Shown in pieces: positions 8,801-15,829 of a DNA stretch of 16,218 bases. The notes beneath the pieces were generated by a model. The model saw only the letters and a program-made list of their open reading frames with translations. It was not told the DNA's origin and searched no databases. The DNA is from Ignavibacteriales bacterium (GTDB taxonomy: Bacteria > Bacteroidota > Ignavibacteria > UBA10030), in NCBI GenBank assembly GCA_016207365.1, contig JACQPU010000193.1, positions 1 to 16,218 on the forward strand. The letters are read 5' to 3'. How positions within the stretch are numbered: the stretch's first letter is position 1; each line of letters starts with the position of its first letter. Position numbers and translations under genes: made by a program.

Positions 8801-9525
8801 ATTGGCTTGCCCGCGCTCACGAAATGCAAAACGCCCCCCAGCGCGCGATTCAACTGTATGATTCTCTCCTGGTCGCTTTTCCCGGTCACTCCATCATACC
8901 GCGTGTTCGCCTGAGCCTGGGAAATGTCTACTATGCCCTCGAGCAGTGGGATACAGCTGCGCGGTACTACAAAGCAATCGTCGATGGCAAGGACGCGCCC
9001 CCAGAGCTCGTGCAGTATGCAACAAGCAACCTGATCATGGCTTACAAGGAGATCGGGCTGTTTGACGCAGCCCTTCAGTGGACCCGCGAATACATCAATC
9101 GATATCCGAACGACCCGGATCTGATTTTGAAGCAAATCGACATCGGAGTCATCTATCAGAAGCTCGGCTACCATGATCAATCGATTCTGCATTTGCAGAA
9201 GCTGTTAGAGACCGCGGATAAGGAACTTGAGGGAGAGCTGAGGTATTACATTGGCGAGGCGTATTTCAACAAGGGGGAGTATCAGCAGGCGATTCTCGAG
9301 TTTCTCAAAGTGCCCTATCTGATTACTCAGAGGACAAAGGTCGATTGGATAGCGACATCGTACTACATGGCAGGCCAGGCATACGAGAAAATGTCGAGAT
9401 TCGAACAGGCGATTACGATGTATCGGCAGATTATTGACAGGGCTGGAATTGATCCAGCCTTCAAGACTGCGGCGCAAAAGGAAATAGACCGCGTGAACAT
9501 GCTCGTCAAGGCGGAGAGCAAATAG
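5899..9525 (+). CDS. Large exported tetratricopeptide-repeat (TPR) protein
   Basis: The product, 1208 aa from this start, is built almost wholly of TPR-like helical pairs, which usually serve as protein-binding scaffolds. I chose the ATG at 5899 because it opens a signal peptide: MRW, a hydrophobic stretch ILVLLWMGAAAAA, then a likely cleavage near AAQ-D. The frame is open further upstream, but that reaches into the sdh terminator; a TTG at 5863 is a second possible start. Repeats recur throughout with patterns such as RFYLGLTQSKLNRHEEA near the start and SYYMAGQAYEKMSRFEQA (from about residue 1154) near the end, many ending in FxxxYP-like turns as in BamD/YbgF-type periplasmic TPR proteins. 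No lipobox cysteine and no later membrane segment are evident, so a periplasmic location is inferred. The next gene starts 8 bp downstream. The precise partner is unknown. Confidence 0.85.
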   Translation: MRWILVLLWMGAAAAAQDTKENADFKLAISLYNDRLYDLAIEQFQQFISTYPNTQQGIEARFYLGLTQSKLNRHEEARFIFQNFALAFPNHPKAPEAWWNAAEAYAQMGNAAEAALAFERVKMFHPKSPLAPPALLKASHYFVLAGNAEHAGKTLRAVTQEYASSDIVPEAHARLARLLFDERQFDRAAAEARKSTALAPRSASAPDAFQILAQSLTQLGRFEEARTVLTDVIARYKGDSVSYNAMLELGRLQREAGDPDAALATWAGILESAGAGVTLKQAAHLEAGDVLLLRGRNPESIVHFERAGALSGPRTAEAFYKAARAAERSGNAMKAGTFALLALERDSGTVFSKPILLTAVRGSIALGHYQRAIKLAQRFEELYPDDAVMPRLLLLMADVYALKLNDVRQAQRTYEKILTDHPGDPLEDDAFYGYARSLRAAGMHQEALSVLEALRSRFPSSDFANDVRAMAFEITTFELKNKEGGLENLALLTGDVIAGGARSDLAFRLAEIYFNDLKDYANAAAQYQLAIRFGLSGERRTLAWFRLGRALELASWKGKRTRELVTKITAAYDSVSAISPGSVLARDAVTARALVLIGDASTVSEVRRLSGDLRRNAQAGGLPSAVAMELARAYQTLRSFGDARNVLEEVLRSRPDEETEAEALFRLALTGVEMGDKDTAMTLLASYLQKYAAHEHTARTLSMLAALESERGTKDRVLELCRILERDFAYSSVAESVGRLRGDVLYAAGEISGAYTRYRQVVTDIDNDVLNPRNPPLDLVLKLADCARRTGRTVEARKFYAHVLAADTGSAVRAQVLIVLAEIARLENNFEAAARYLQEASKTGSSDPARQFQSALESANLLFEAEDYSTAVSRYTEMLPRALQDSLQRFVQSRIIVCYFRLDNLNEAERRAGTFVKSFPAARAEAALFEYERGRIHLRKDETELAVRRFENVRQRYPQTPAVPEAVYWLARAHEMQNAPQRAIQLYDSLLVAFPGHSIIPRVRLSLGNVYYALEQWDTAARYYKAIVDGKDAPPELVQYATSNLIMAYKEIGLFDAALQWTREYINRYPNDPDLILKQIDIGVIYQKLGYHDQSILHLQKLLETADKELEGELRYYIGEAYFNKGEYQQAILEFLKVPYLITQRTKVDWIATSYYMAGQAYEKMSRFEQAITMYRQIIDRAGIDPAFKTAAQKEIDRVNMLVKAESK

Positions 9526-9533
9526 CATACGCC

Positions 9534-10754
9534 ATGGGCTACATTTTCGAATCGGAAATTGTTACCATCATGAACACCATTCGGGCGCGGACGATAGGTG
9601 AGGAGGATGATGTCAAGCTGAAAGTGATTCTTGCGGCGGACATCCATCCCGCCATCAAGGCGTACTTCAAAGCTGAGGTGGAAAGACTCCTGCAGCAAGA
9701 GCGTGAGAAGGAGACCCGTTCGGGACGGTTCCCCTATGGCCTCCCGGAAGTCAAGGGACTTCAGCGCCAGATTGATCTGCTTCTCATTCAGCATTACGAG
9801 TTCGATCGCCAGGAATTCGAATCCATTCTTGACGAATCCGTCCATTTTCAGTTTAACTATCTGTGTCGGCCGCAGTGGACGCTTCAGGAATTTCTCTTTG
9901 AAAAGAAACGCTCAATCCCAGCGAGCGCGGCTTTGAGGAAGCTCAAATACTGTGTCGAGTACAGATACCTGGTGGAAATTTTCAAACGATTTGTCTCTGA
10001 CCGAGGGTTGGCGGAGATCGGATACGAACAATTTCGGTCTGTGATTGAACGCATCGATTCCGAAGTTGTGTCCAAACACAGTGCAGTGGAGCTGGCGCGG
10101 TTGCTGAAGCCGCTGATGGCGTTCATTGACATGGGAATTCCTGAAACGCGAATCAGCGAATATGGGCCCGTTCTTCCGATTAATGCGGCAATCGTATTTT
10201 TCGAAGACAAGAAAATGGACGATATCACCAGAAAGCTGGAGGAAGAGCGAGACAAGAAGAGGGTGAGGGAAATGAACATGACGGATCTGGTGCGTATCAT
10301 ACGGGAGGCGAGGGGAGAGGCTGAAGCGGCGCATCAGGAAAGTGCAGCTGCTGGCATTGAACGCGCGGAAAAGGTGGCGGAATCGCGGCAGAACGTGGCA
10401 GAAGCAGAGAGATCCGACGAGGAATCGGCGAAACCAGCGACAAAGGAACGGGCGCATCCGGTCCTGGAAAAACGAGAATCGGAGAACCATCCTCCGGCGG
10501 AGGTGGAGGACCTCTATTCGCTGTTTTCGTTGAAGGAACAACGGTTGTTTGTCAGAAAGCTGTTCAAAAAGGATGAAGTGGAGTTCCGCCGCACGTTGGA
10601 TCGCCTTAATCCCGTAGCTACATGGGAGGAAGCATCCCTTGTCCTCGATGGGTTGTTCTCATCTCATCATGTTGATCCGTTTTCCAAAGAGGCCATCCTC
10701 TTCACCGAAAAGATTTTTGCACGCTACTCCATAGCGGATCAGGCAAAGAAGTGA
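9534..10754 (+). CDS. Conserved protein of unknown function with Bacteroidota-type C-terminal module
   Basis: I do not recognise the full 406-aa protein. There is no signal peptide or membrane segment, so it is probably cytosolic. Residues about 1-235 look like a mixed, mostly helical globular domain. Residues about 232-325 are very rich in E, K, R and A (coiled-coil or flexible linker), with a proline-bearing stretch before the last domain. Residues about 325-398, from DLYSLFSLKEQRLFVRKLF through FTEKIFARY, match in spacing a ~70-residue module I know from many Bacteroidota hypothetical proteins (a RFxFIxELFxGDE-like start, a middle with EA, an end near FxxxVxxRF). That match is from memory. 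The gene starts 8 bp after the TPR stop, so the two are probably co-expressed; ATG 9570 (residue 13) is an alternative start. The next gene, obg, begins 39 bp downstream. Confidence 0.8.
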   Translation: MGYIFESEIVTIMNTIRARTIGEEDDVKLKVILAADIHPAIKAYFKAEVERLLQQEREKETRSGRFPYGLPEVKGLQRQIDLLLIQHYEFDRQEFESILDESVHFQFNYLCRPQWTLQEFLFEKKRSIPASAALRKLKYCVEYRYLVEIFKRFVSDRGLAEIGYEQFRSVIERIDSEVVSKHSAVELARLLKPLMAFIDMGIPETRISEYGPVLPINAAIVFFEDKKMDDITRKLEEERDKKRVREMNMTDLVRIIREARGEAEAAHQESAAAGIERAEKVAESRQNVAEAERSDEESAKPATKERAHPVLEKRESENHPPAEVEDLYSLFSLKEQRLFVRKLFKKDEVEFRRTLDRLNPVATWEEASLVLDGLFSSHHVDPFSKEAILFTEKIFARYSIADQAKK

Positions 10755-10793
10755 CACAACTGCTACTCATCCCCCACGCCGCCGCTTCCTGGT

Positions 10794-11789
10794 ATGCAAT
10801 TTATCGATGAGGTCACCATCCATGTACGAGGTGGAAATGGAGGGAACGGATGCATCAGTTTCCGGAGAGAAAAGTATGTTCCCAAAGGAGGACCCGATGG
10901 CGGGAACGGGGGACACGGCGGGAGTGTCATTATTCGAGCTGATCGACACTTGTCCACCCTTCTTGATTTCAAATATCGCGCCCGTTATGTCGCGGACCGC
11001 GGACAGCACGGGCGCGGGAAGAAGCAGGATGGGAAATGGGGGAAGGATCTTGTTCTCCGCGTGCCCTGCGGAACCATTGTGAGGGATGCTGTCGCGGGGG
11101 TCGTCTTGGGGGATCTCACTGAGCACGATCAGGAGATACTCGTCGCCCGGGGAGGCAAAGGGGGCCGGGGGAACGCAGAGTTTGCCACGCCTACCGATCA
11201 GGCCCCGCGACGTGCGGAGGCAGGAACAGCCGGCCAAGAGCGCTTGCTGCAATTGGAGCTGAAACTCCTTGCCGATGTCGGACTTGTCGGTCTGCCGAAC
11301 GCGGGCAAGTCAACCCTGATTTCCGTCATTTCAGCCGCAAAGCCGAAGATCGCGGACTATCCGTTTACGACCCTGGTCCCTAACTTGGGCATAGTCAGAA
11401 TCGGTGGCGGCAGGAGTTTGGTTGTGGCGGACATCCCCGGACTTATTGAGGATGCGCATCAAGGGAAGGGGCTGGGCATCCAATTTCTTCGTCACATCGA
11501 ACGGACAAGAGTGCTCGTGTTTCTTCTCGAGGCCAGCCGGCCTGATCCCAAAGCGGATTACGCGGTGCTTCTGAACGAACTGAAATCTTTTGACAGCGCC
11601 CTCGTTAAAAAACCCCGCATTGTCGTTCTCACGAAGATGGATATTGTGGAGGGAGAAAAAGAAAGAGATCTCAGGCGCTTGAGGTTTGTGCGCGGCGTGA
11701 AACCTATTCTTATCTCGGCTGTTACGGGCAGAGGGGTACAAGAACTCGTCAGGTCGATGTGGAAGCTGGCCGGTACATCCGAACCATGA
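10794..11789 (+). CDS. obg: GTPase Obg (CgtA), ribosome assembly
   Basis: Obg is an essential GTPase that binds the 50S ribosomal subunit and takes part in its assembly and in stress signalling. The 331-aa product begins with the glycine-rich Obg fold: FIDEVTIHVRGGNGGNG (3-19), KYVPKGGPDGGNGGHGG (27-43) and LVARGGKGGRGN (116-127). The G domain has G1 GLPNAGKST (166-174), the switch-1 threonines in YPFTTLVPN, G3 DIPG (213-216), TKMD (280-283) and SAV (308-310). The protein ends soon after the G domain, so it lacks the C-terminal OCT extension found in Bacillus Obg; this short form is common. No clear Shine-Dalgarno precedes the ATG at 10794, but MQFIDEV is the canonical N-terminus. Its stop overlaps the permease start as ATGA. 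Confidence 0.97.
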   Translation: MQFIDEVTIHVRGGNGGNGCISFRREKYVPKGGPDGGNGGHGGSVIIRADRHLSTLLDFKYRARYVADRGQHGRGKKQDGKWGKDLVLRVPCGTIVRDAVAGVVLGDLTEHDQEILVARGGKGGRGNAEFATPTDQAPRRAEAGTAGQERLLQLELKLLADVGLVGLPNAGKSTLISVISAAKPKIADYPFTTLVPNLGIVRIGGGRSLVVADIPGLIEDAHQGKGLGIQFLRHIERTRVLVFLLEASRPDPKADYAVLLNELKSFDSALVKKPRIVVLTKMDIVEGEKERDLRRLRFVRGVKPILISAVTGRGVQELVRSMWKLAGTSEP

Positions 11790-12784
11790 CCGAGCGAAGG
11801 CCTTACCTTACACTCCGCCGTTCGGTTGGGATACTCTCAGCCTTGCTGCTCCTCCTGCTGGTTGTATCGGCATTTTCGCTGTTCATTGGCGCCACGGACA
11901 TTGGGCTTGCTGATTTGTGGAACGTTATGACCGGCAAGGGGACTGCCACGCACGAAATCATTTTCTTTCAGTTACGGTTGCCGAGGATCGTGCTTGCAAT
12001 GATTGTCGGTGCCGGCCTATCGGTAGCGGGGGCGGCATTTCAATCCCTTCTTCGAAATCCCCTGGCAGAACCATACATTCTGGGAATATCAAGCGGTGGT
12101 ACCGTAGGAGCGTTTGTCGCCATCTCTCTCGGATTGGGTCTTGCCCCCGTCACGACGCCACTTTTCTCATTTGCCGGATCGGGGCTTGTGATGTTCCTGG
12201 TGTATACGCTTGGCCACAGACGCGGGGTTCTCGATCCGCATGCACTGTTGCTTTCCGGGATCATGGTTGGTGCATTTTTCAATGCCGTCATCCTTGTGTC
12301 GGTTGCGGTTTTCAATCAGGAACTACGCACTGCGTATTTATGGCTCCTGGGGAACCTTAGTGCCACCGATACCGGAACGATAGCCGTTGTTGCACCCGTG
12401 ATGCTTTTCGCTTCTGCGGTTCTTGTGGTTCATGCGCGATCCCTGAATCTCATTGCAGCAGGGGATGAGACTGCGCATCAGGGAGGTGTGGACGTGGCGA
12501 GGGTACGTGCGATAGGATACCTTCTTGCTTCTCTCTTGACGGGTCTTGCAGTTTCCGTCAGTGGAGTGATTGGCTTTGTCGGCCTGCTTGTCCCTCATGC
12601 GTGCAGGCTGTTGTTTGGTTCGGACAACAGGATAGTGCTTCCAGCCTCAGTGATTGGGGGGGCCACATTTCTTGTCGGTTGTGATATCTTGTCGCGCGTG
12701 GTGCTGGCTCCTTCCGAAATACCAGTAGGGGCGATAACGGCCGCTGTTGGAGCCCCGTTGTTTGTCTACCTTCTGAAACGATAG
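11786..12784 (+). CDS. FecCD/BtuC-family ABC transporter permease (iron-siderophore or cobalamin type)
   Basis: This is the membrane subunit of an uptake ABC transporter for ferric siderophores, heme or vitamin B12. The start at 11786 (ATGA overlap with the obg stop at 11787-11789) gives 332 aa, the family's usual size; the frame stays open 27 bp further upstream inside obg. Family signatures are RLPRIVLAMIVGAGLSVAG, QSLLRNPLAEPYILGISSG, LLSGIMVGAFFNA, YLWLLGNLS, and the ATPase-contact region with GVIGFVGLLVPHACRLLFG. About nine to ten hydrophobic helices are present and the C-terminus PVGAITAAVGAPLFVYLLKR is normal, so the gene looks intact. Oddly, no FecE/BtuD-type ATPase or substrate-binding protein lies beside it: the next gene is glgB on the other strand. 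The substrate cannot be told from the sequence. Confidence 0.9.
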   Translation: MTERRPYLTLRRSVGILSALLLLLLVVSAFSLFIGATDIGLADLWNVMTGKGTATHEIIFFQLRLPRIVLAMIVGAGLSVAGAAFQSLLRNPLAEPYILGISSGGTVGAFVAISLGLGLAPVTTPLFSFAGSGLVMFLVYTLGHRRGVLDPHALLLSGIMVGAFFNAVILVSVAVFNQELRTAYLWLLGNLSATDTGTIAVVAPVMLFASAVLVVHARSLNLIAAGDETAHQGGVDVARVRAIGYLLASLLTGLAVSVSGVIGFVGLLVPHACRLLFGSDNRIVLPASVIGGATFLVGCDILSRVVLAPSEIPVGAITAAVGAPLFVYLLKR

Positions 12785-12804
12785 ATCCTGCGTCGCGTTC
12801 TCCC

Positions 12805-12852
12805 CACCTTGCCAAGGTTACTAAGTTTAACATATGTAACCTTGCCAAGGTG
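12805..12852. repeat. Paired palindromes forming a large hairpin between convergent genes
   Basis: CACCTTGCCAAGGTTAC (12805-12821) and GTAACCTTGCCAAGGTG (12836-12852) are inverted copies with one central C-C mismatch and a 14-bp AT-rich loop. Each arm also contains the same 13-bp palindrome ACCTTG-C-CAAGGT (12806-12818 and 12839-12851), so the two palindromes are in direct repeat 33 bp apart, about three helical turns. It sits 20 bp after the permease stop and 42 bp from the glgB stop, where the two transcripts converge. There is no T tract on either strand, so it is not a textbook intrinsic terminator. It may still end or protect both messages, or be a dispersed repeat. Confidence 0.75.
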
Positions 12853-12893
12853 ATTTATGCCCCCATAAAATCAAACGTTCACAGGTAACACTT

Positions 12894-14822
12894 TCACCTT
12901 TTTAGAAAGACGATCCCAAGCGGCGGCAGCGTGAGTGTGAGTGAATATGACCGTCCATGCGCCCCGATGTTCTCCGCTTCCACACCCCCGAAATTCCCAT
13001 ACCCACTTCCACTGTAAATCTCTGCATCGCTGTTGAGTATCTCCTTCCAGTGCCCCGATGTCGGAACACCCACCCGGTAATTCATCCGAGGAATAGGAGT
13101 GAAATTACAGACAATCAGGATTTGCTCCTTAGTACTCTTGCCCTTCCTGAGAAAACTCACCGTGCTGTTCTCCCAATCCTGAGCGTCCACCCATTCAAAC
13201 CCTTCCGGCGAAAAATCCACTTCGTGCAACGCCGCCTCGTCGCGGTACACTCTATTCAAATCCTTTAGCCATCGGTGCACTCCGCCGTGATTTGCAAATT
13301 GAAGCACATGCCAGTCAAGACTCCCGTCATGGTTCCATTCGCTCCACTGTCCGAAATCACAACCCATAAACAACAGCTTCTTCCCCGGATGCCCAAACAT
13401 GTATCCCAGCAGCAACCTGAGGTTAGAAAACTTCTGCCACTCGTCTCCCGGCATCTTGCCGTACAACGATCCCTTCCCATGGACGACTTCATCATGCGAA
13501 ACCGGAAGAACAAAGTTCTCATTGAAGGCATACCACAAACTGAATGTCAGTTGATGATGATGGTGCTTTCGGAAGACGGGATCCTTGCTGAAATAGCCAA
13601 GCGTGTCGTGCATCCAACCCATATTCCACTTGAGTCCAAATCCCAACCCCCCAACATATGCGGGACGAGACACCATAGGCCACGCTGTGGACTCCTCCGC
13701 AAAGGTCTGCACATCCGGGAATGCCCCGTATACCGCCTCGTTAAGCGTCCTGAGGAAAGCTATGGCCTCAAGATTTTCATTCCCCCCGAATTGGTTCGGG
13801 GTCCACTCGCCATCTTTCCGCGAATAATCAAGATAGAGCATGGACGCAACGGCATCCAACCTCAGTCCATCAACGTGATACTTTTCAAGCCAAAAAAGCG
13901 CGCTACTGATAAGGAACTCCCCCACCTCGTTTCTGCTGTAATTGAAGATGCAGCTGTTCCAGTCGGGATGAAATCCCTTGCGGGGATCCGCATGCTCATA
14001 GAGGTGTGTTCCGTCAAACAGCGACAGCCCGTGCGCGTCAGAAGCAAAGTGGGAAGGGACCCAATCGAGAATTACCCCGATCCCTCGCTGATGCAGAGAG
14101 TCGATGAGATACATAAGATCCTGCGGTGTGCCGTAGCGCCCCGAAGCTGCAAAGTAACTTACGGTTTGATATCCCCAGGAGCCGAAGAAGGGATGCTCGG
14201 TAACAGGCAACAACTCAACGTGCGTGTAACCCATTTCGGTTACATACTCGCCAAGGGCATGCGCAAGCTCTCGATAGGAAAGCGATCTGTTTCCCTGGTC
14301 CGGAACCCGCATCCACGAGCCGAGATGCACCTCGTAAATGGATATCGGTGCGTCCAGGCCGTTGGCTGATTTCCTTCGCTTCATCCATGCATCGTCGCCC
14401 CACTCATACTCCAAATTCCATACAACCGATGCAGTCTTCGGGGGAATTTCGCAAGAGAAGGCAAGAGGATCGGCCTTCGTGATCACCGTGTCCTGCGCAG
14501 TCGTAATGGCGTATTTGTAGGTCGACCCTTGGCCAACACCTGGTATAAAGCCCTCCCAGATTCCCGATGAATCCCAGCGAGCGTTCATAGGATGTGTGTC
14601 GGGATTCCATCCGTTGAATTCTCCAATCACCGAAACCGCCCTCGCGCCGGGAGCCCAAACCGCGAACGCGGCACCCGCTGCTCCATTGCGAACAACAAGA
14701 TGACAGCCGAGTTTGTTGTAAAGCTTGAAATGCGTTCCCTCTCTGAAAAGATGTATGTCGAGGTCGGAGAAAACGCCCTTGTGGTGGCTGACATCTGCAG
14801 GTCTTCTTCTGGCGGTGCCCAT
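12894..14822 (-). CDS. glgB: 1,4-alpha-glucan branching enzyme
   Basis: The enzyme introduces alpha-1,6 branches into glycogen by cutting an alpha-1,4 chain and transferring it. The 642-aa product is the shorter form, with a single N-terminal carbohydrate-binding CBM48/immunoglobulin-like domain (about 30-140, including FAVWAPGARAVSVIGEFNGW). The GH13 barrel follows, from SIYEVHLGSW (161-170), with HVELLPVTEHPFFGSWGYQ, DWVPSHF (253-259), GLRLDAVASML containing nucleophile D323, FAEEST with the acid/base glutamate at 376, and SHDEVVHGK with D444. An all-beta C-terminal domain ends at the stop (12894-12896). All catalytic residues are present. The start at 14822 has no Shine-Dalgarno; a -10-like TATACT lies at 14868-14863 (minus strand). 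The upstream neighbour on this strand is the esterase-like gene, 149 bp away. No other glycogen gene is in view. Confidence 0.96.
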   Translation of the reverse strand: MGTARRRPADVSHHKGVFSDLDIHLFREGTHFKLYNKLGCHLVVRNGAAGAAFAVWAPGARAVSVIGEFNGWNPDTHPMNARWDSSGIWEGFIPGVGQGSTYKYAITTAQDTVITKADPLAFSCEIPPKTASVVWNLEYEWGDDAWMKRRKSANGLDAPISIYEVHLGSWMRVPDQGNRSLSYRELAHALGEYVTEMGYTHVELLPVTEHPFFGSWGYQTVSYFAASGRYGTPQDLMYLIDSLHQRGIGVILDWVPSHFASDAHGLSLFDGTHLYEHADPRKGFHPDWNSCIFNYSRNEVGEFLISSALFWLEKYHVDGLRLDAVASMLYLDYSRKDGEWTPNQFGGNENLEAIAFLRTLNEAVYGAFPDVQTFAEESTAWPMVSRPAYVGGLGFGLKWNMGWMHDTLGYFSKDPVFRKHHHHQLTFSLWYAFNENFVLPVSHDEVVHGKGSLYGKMPGDEWQKFSNLRLLLGYMFGHPGKKLLFMGCDFGQWSEWNHDGSLDWHVLQFANHGGVHRWLKDLNRVYRDEAALHEVDFSPEGFEWVDAQDWENSTVSFLRKGKSTKEQILIVCNFTPIPRMNYRVGVPTSGHWKEILNSDAEIYSGSGYGNFGGVEAENIGAHGRSYSLTLTLPPLGIVFLKR

Positions 14823-14971
14823 ACGTGGCGTGCGGTGAAATGATTCGGGAAATTCCTATCGAAGTATACCAAATTTTCCTGACGTCCGCTTCGTACCACA
14901 ATAGCCAGGAGAATCCGGACCAATACGAAGGAATATGGAGGAGATCTCTCCCGTTGGGGAAATAAAACGAT

Positions 14972-15829
14972 TCATCGGATCAGATTACGGTCGAAAAGCC
15001 ATCCGACCAGCTCACGGACCCAGGGGTGAGGATTTTCGAAGGGACGAGGCGCGCCAAGACCGAGCCCGTGCCGCCCTCTCTCGTACACGTGCAGGGCAAA
15101 GGGAACCTTTTGTGCTTTGAGAGACTTTGCGAACGCAAGGCTGTTCTCAACGCTCACAACAGAGTCTTCAAACGTGTGCCATAGGAAACACGCCGGTGTT
15201 TCCGGCGTGACATGAAGTTCATTGGAATAAGAGTCAATCAGCTCCTGGCTGGGATTTGGCCCAAGGAATTGCTCTCGCGAAATAACATGTCCCATCGGCC
15301 CCATGGAAATGGCCGGATAGCAAAGGATTCCGAAGTCCGGACGCGAGCTCACCCGCTCAACGGGGTCCACAGACTCCTGATTGCCCGAATCAAAGTGGGT
15401 CATCGTTGTCGAGGCAAGATGCCCCCCGGCCGAGGAGCCCATAATCCCGACTCTTGCCGGGTCAACCTTCCATCGTTCTGCATGTGACCGCACCAGTCGA
15501 ATCGCACGCGTTGCGTCCGCTGTAATCTCGCGGTAAGTATATATAGGACCCAGACGATATTTCAGAACAAACGCTCGTATGCCCAACGATGAAAGGAACA
15601 GCGCGTAGTCCTCGCCCTCATGTTTTGCAAGGCCACGATAAGATCCTCCGGGACAGATAATGATGGCAGCGCCCGATTCTCTTTCCTCGACGGGAGCGTA
15701 CATCGTGAGGGTTGGTACATCCTTCTCCGTTCCGGAGGAGTCCGGCCAAAGCCGGACGATCTCCTGCGAAAAGGTGGAGGAGATTGCAGCGGAGAGAAAA
15801 AGCGCGATCAGCTGGATGTTCTTTGTCAT
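14972..15829 (-). CDS. Exported alpha/beta hydrolase, acetylxylan/feruloyl esterase-like (BD-FAE type)
   Basis: The 285-aa product starts with a signal peptide (MTKN, a hydrophobic stretch IQLIALFLSAAISS, likely cleavage near TFS-Q). The mature part is a compact alpha/beta hydrolase. ICPGGSYRGLAKHEGEDYA (58-76) is the oxyanion-hole strand region as in BD-FAE/acetylxylan esterase families. VGIMGSSAGGHLAS holds the nucleophile S133 (GxSxG). HTFEDSVVSVENS gives the acidic residue D222 and ERGRHGLGLG the histidine H254. The triad is therefore complete. Secreted members usually remove acetyl or feruloyl groups from plant polysaccharides, but the exact substrate is inference. The ATG overlaps as ATGA with the shifted-frame stop of the small upstream gene, hinting at coupled translation. 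glgB follows 149 bp downstream on the same strand. Confidence 0.88.
   Translation of the reverse strand: MTKNIQLIALFLSAAISSTFSQEIVRLWPDSSGTEKDVPTLTMYAPVEERESGAAIIICPGGSYRGLAKHEGEDYALFLSSLGIRAFVLKYRLGPIYTYREITADATRAIRLVRSHAERWKVDPARVGIMGSSAGGHLASTTMTHFDSGNQESVDPVERVSSRPDFGILCYPAISMGPMGHVISREQFLGPNPSQELIDSYSNELHVTPETPACFLWHTFEDSVVSVENSLAFAKSLKAQKVPFALHVYERGRHGLGLGAPRPFENPHPWVRELVGWLFDRNLIR

Noticed and set aside
12805..12852. Calling the paired palindromes an intrinsic terminator
   Set aside because: The stem is strong but no T tract follows on either strand, so I listed it as a repeat with possible end-of-transcript function only.
13275..14369. 364-aa plus-strand open frame inside glgB
   Set aside because: glgB on the minus strand carries all GH13 catalytic motifs over the same bases, so this frame is a shadow.
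14933..14953. GAGATCTC palindrome between the hydrolase and glgB as a terminator
   Set aside because: The symmetrical part is very short, leaves no workable loop, and has no following T tract.
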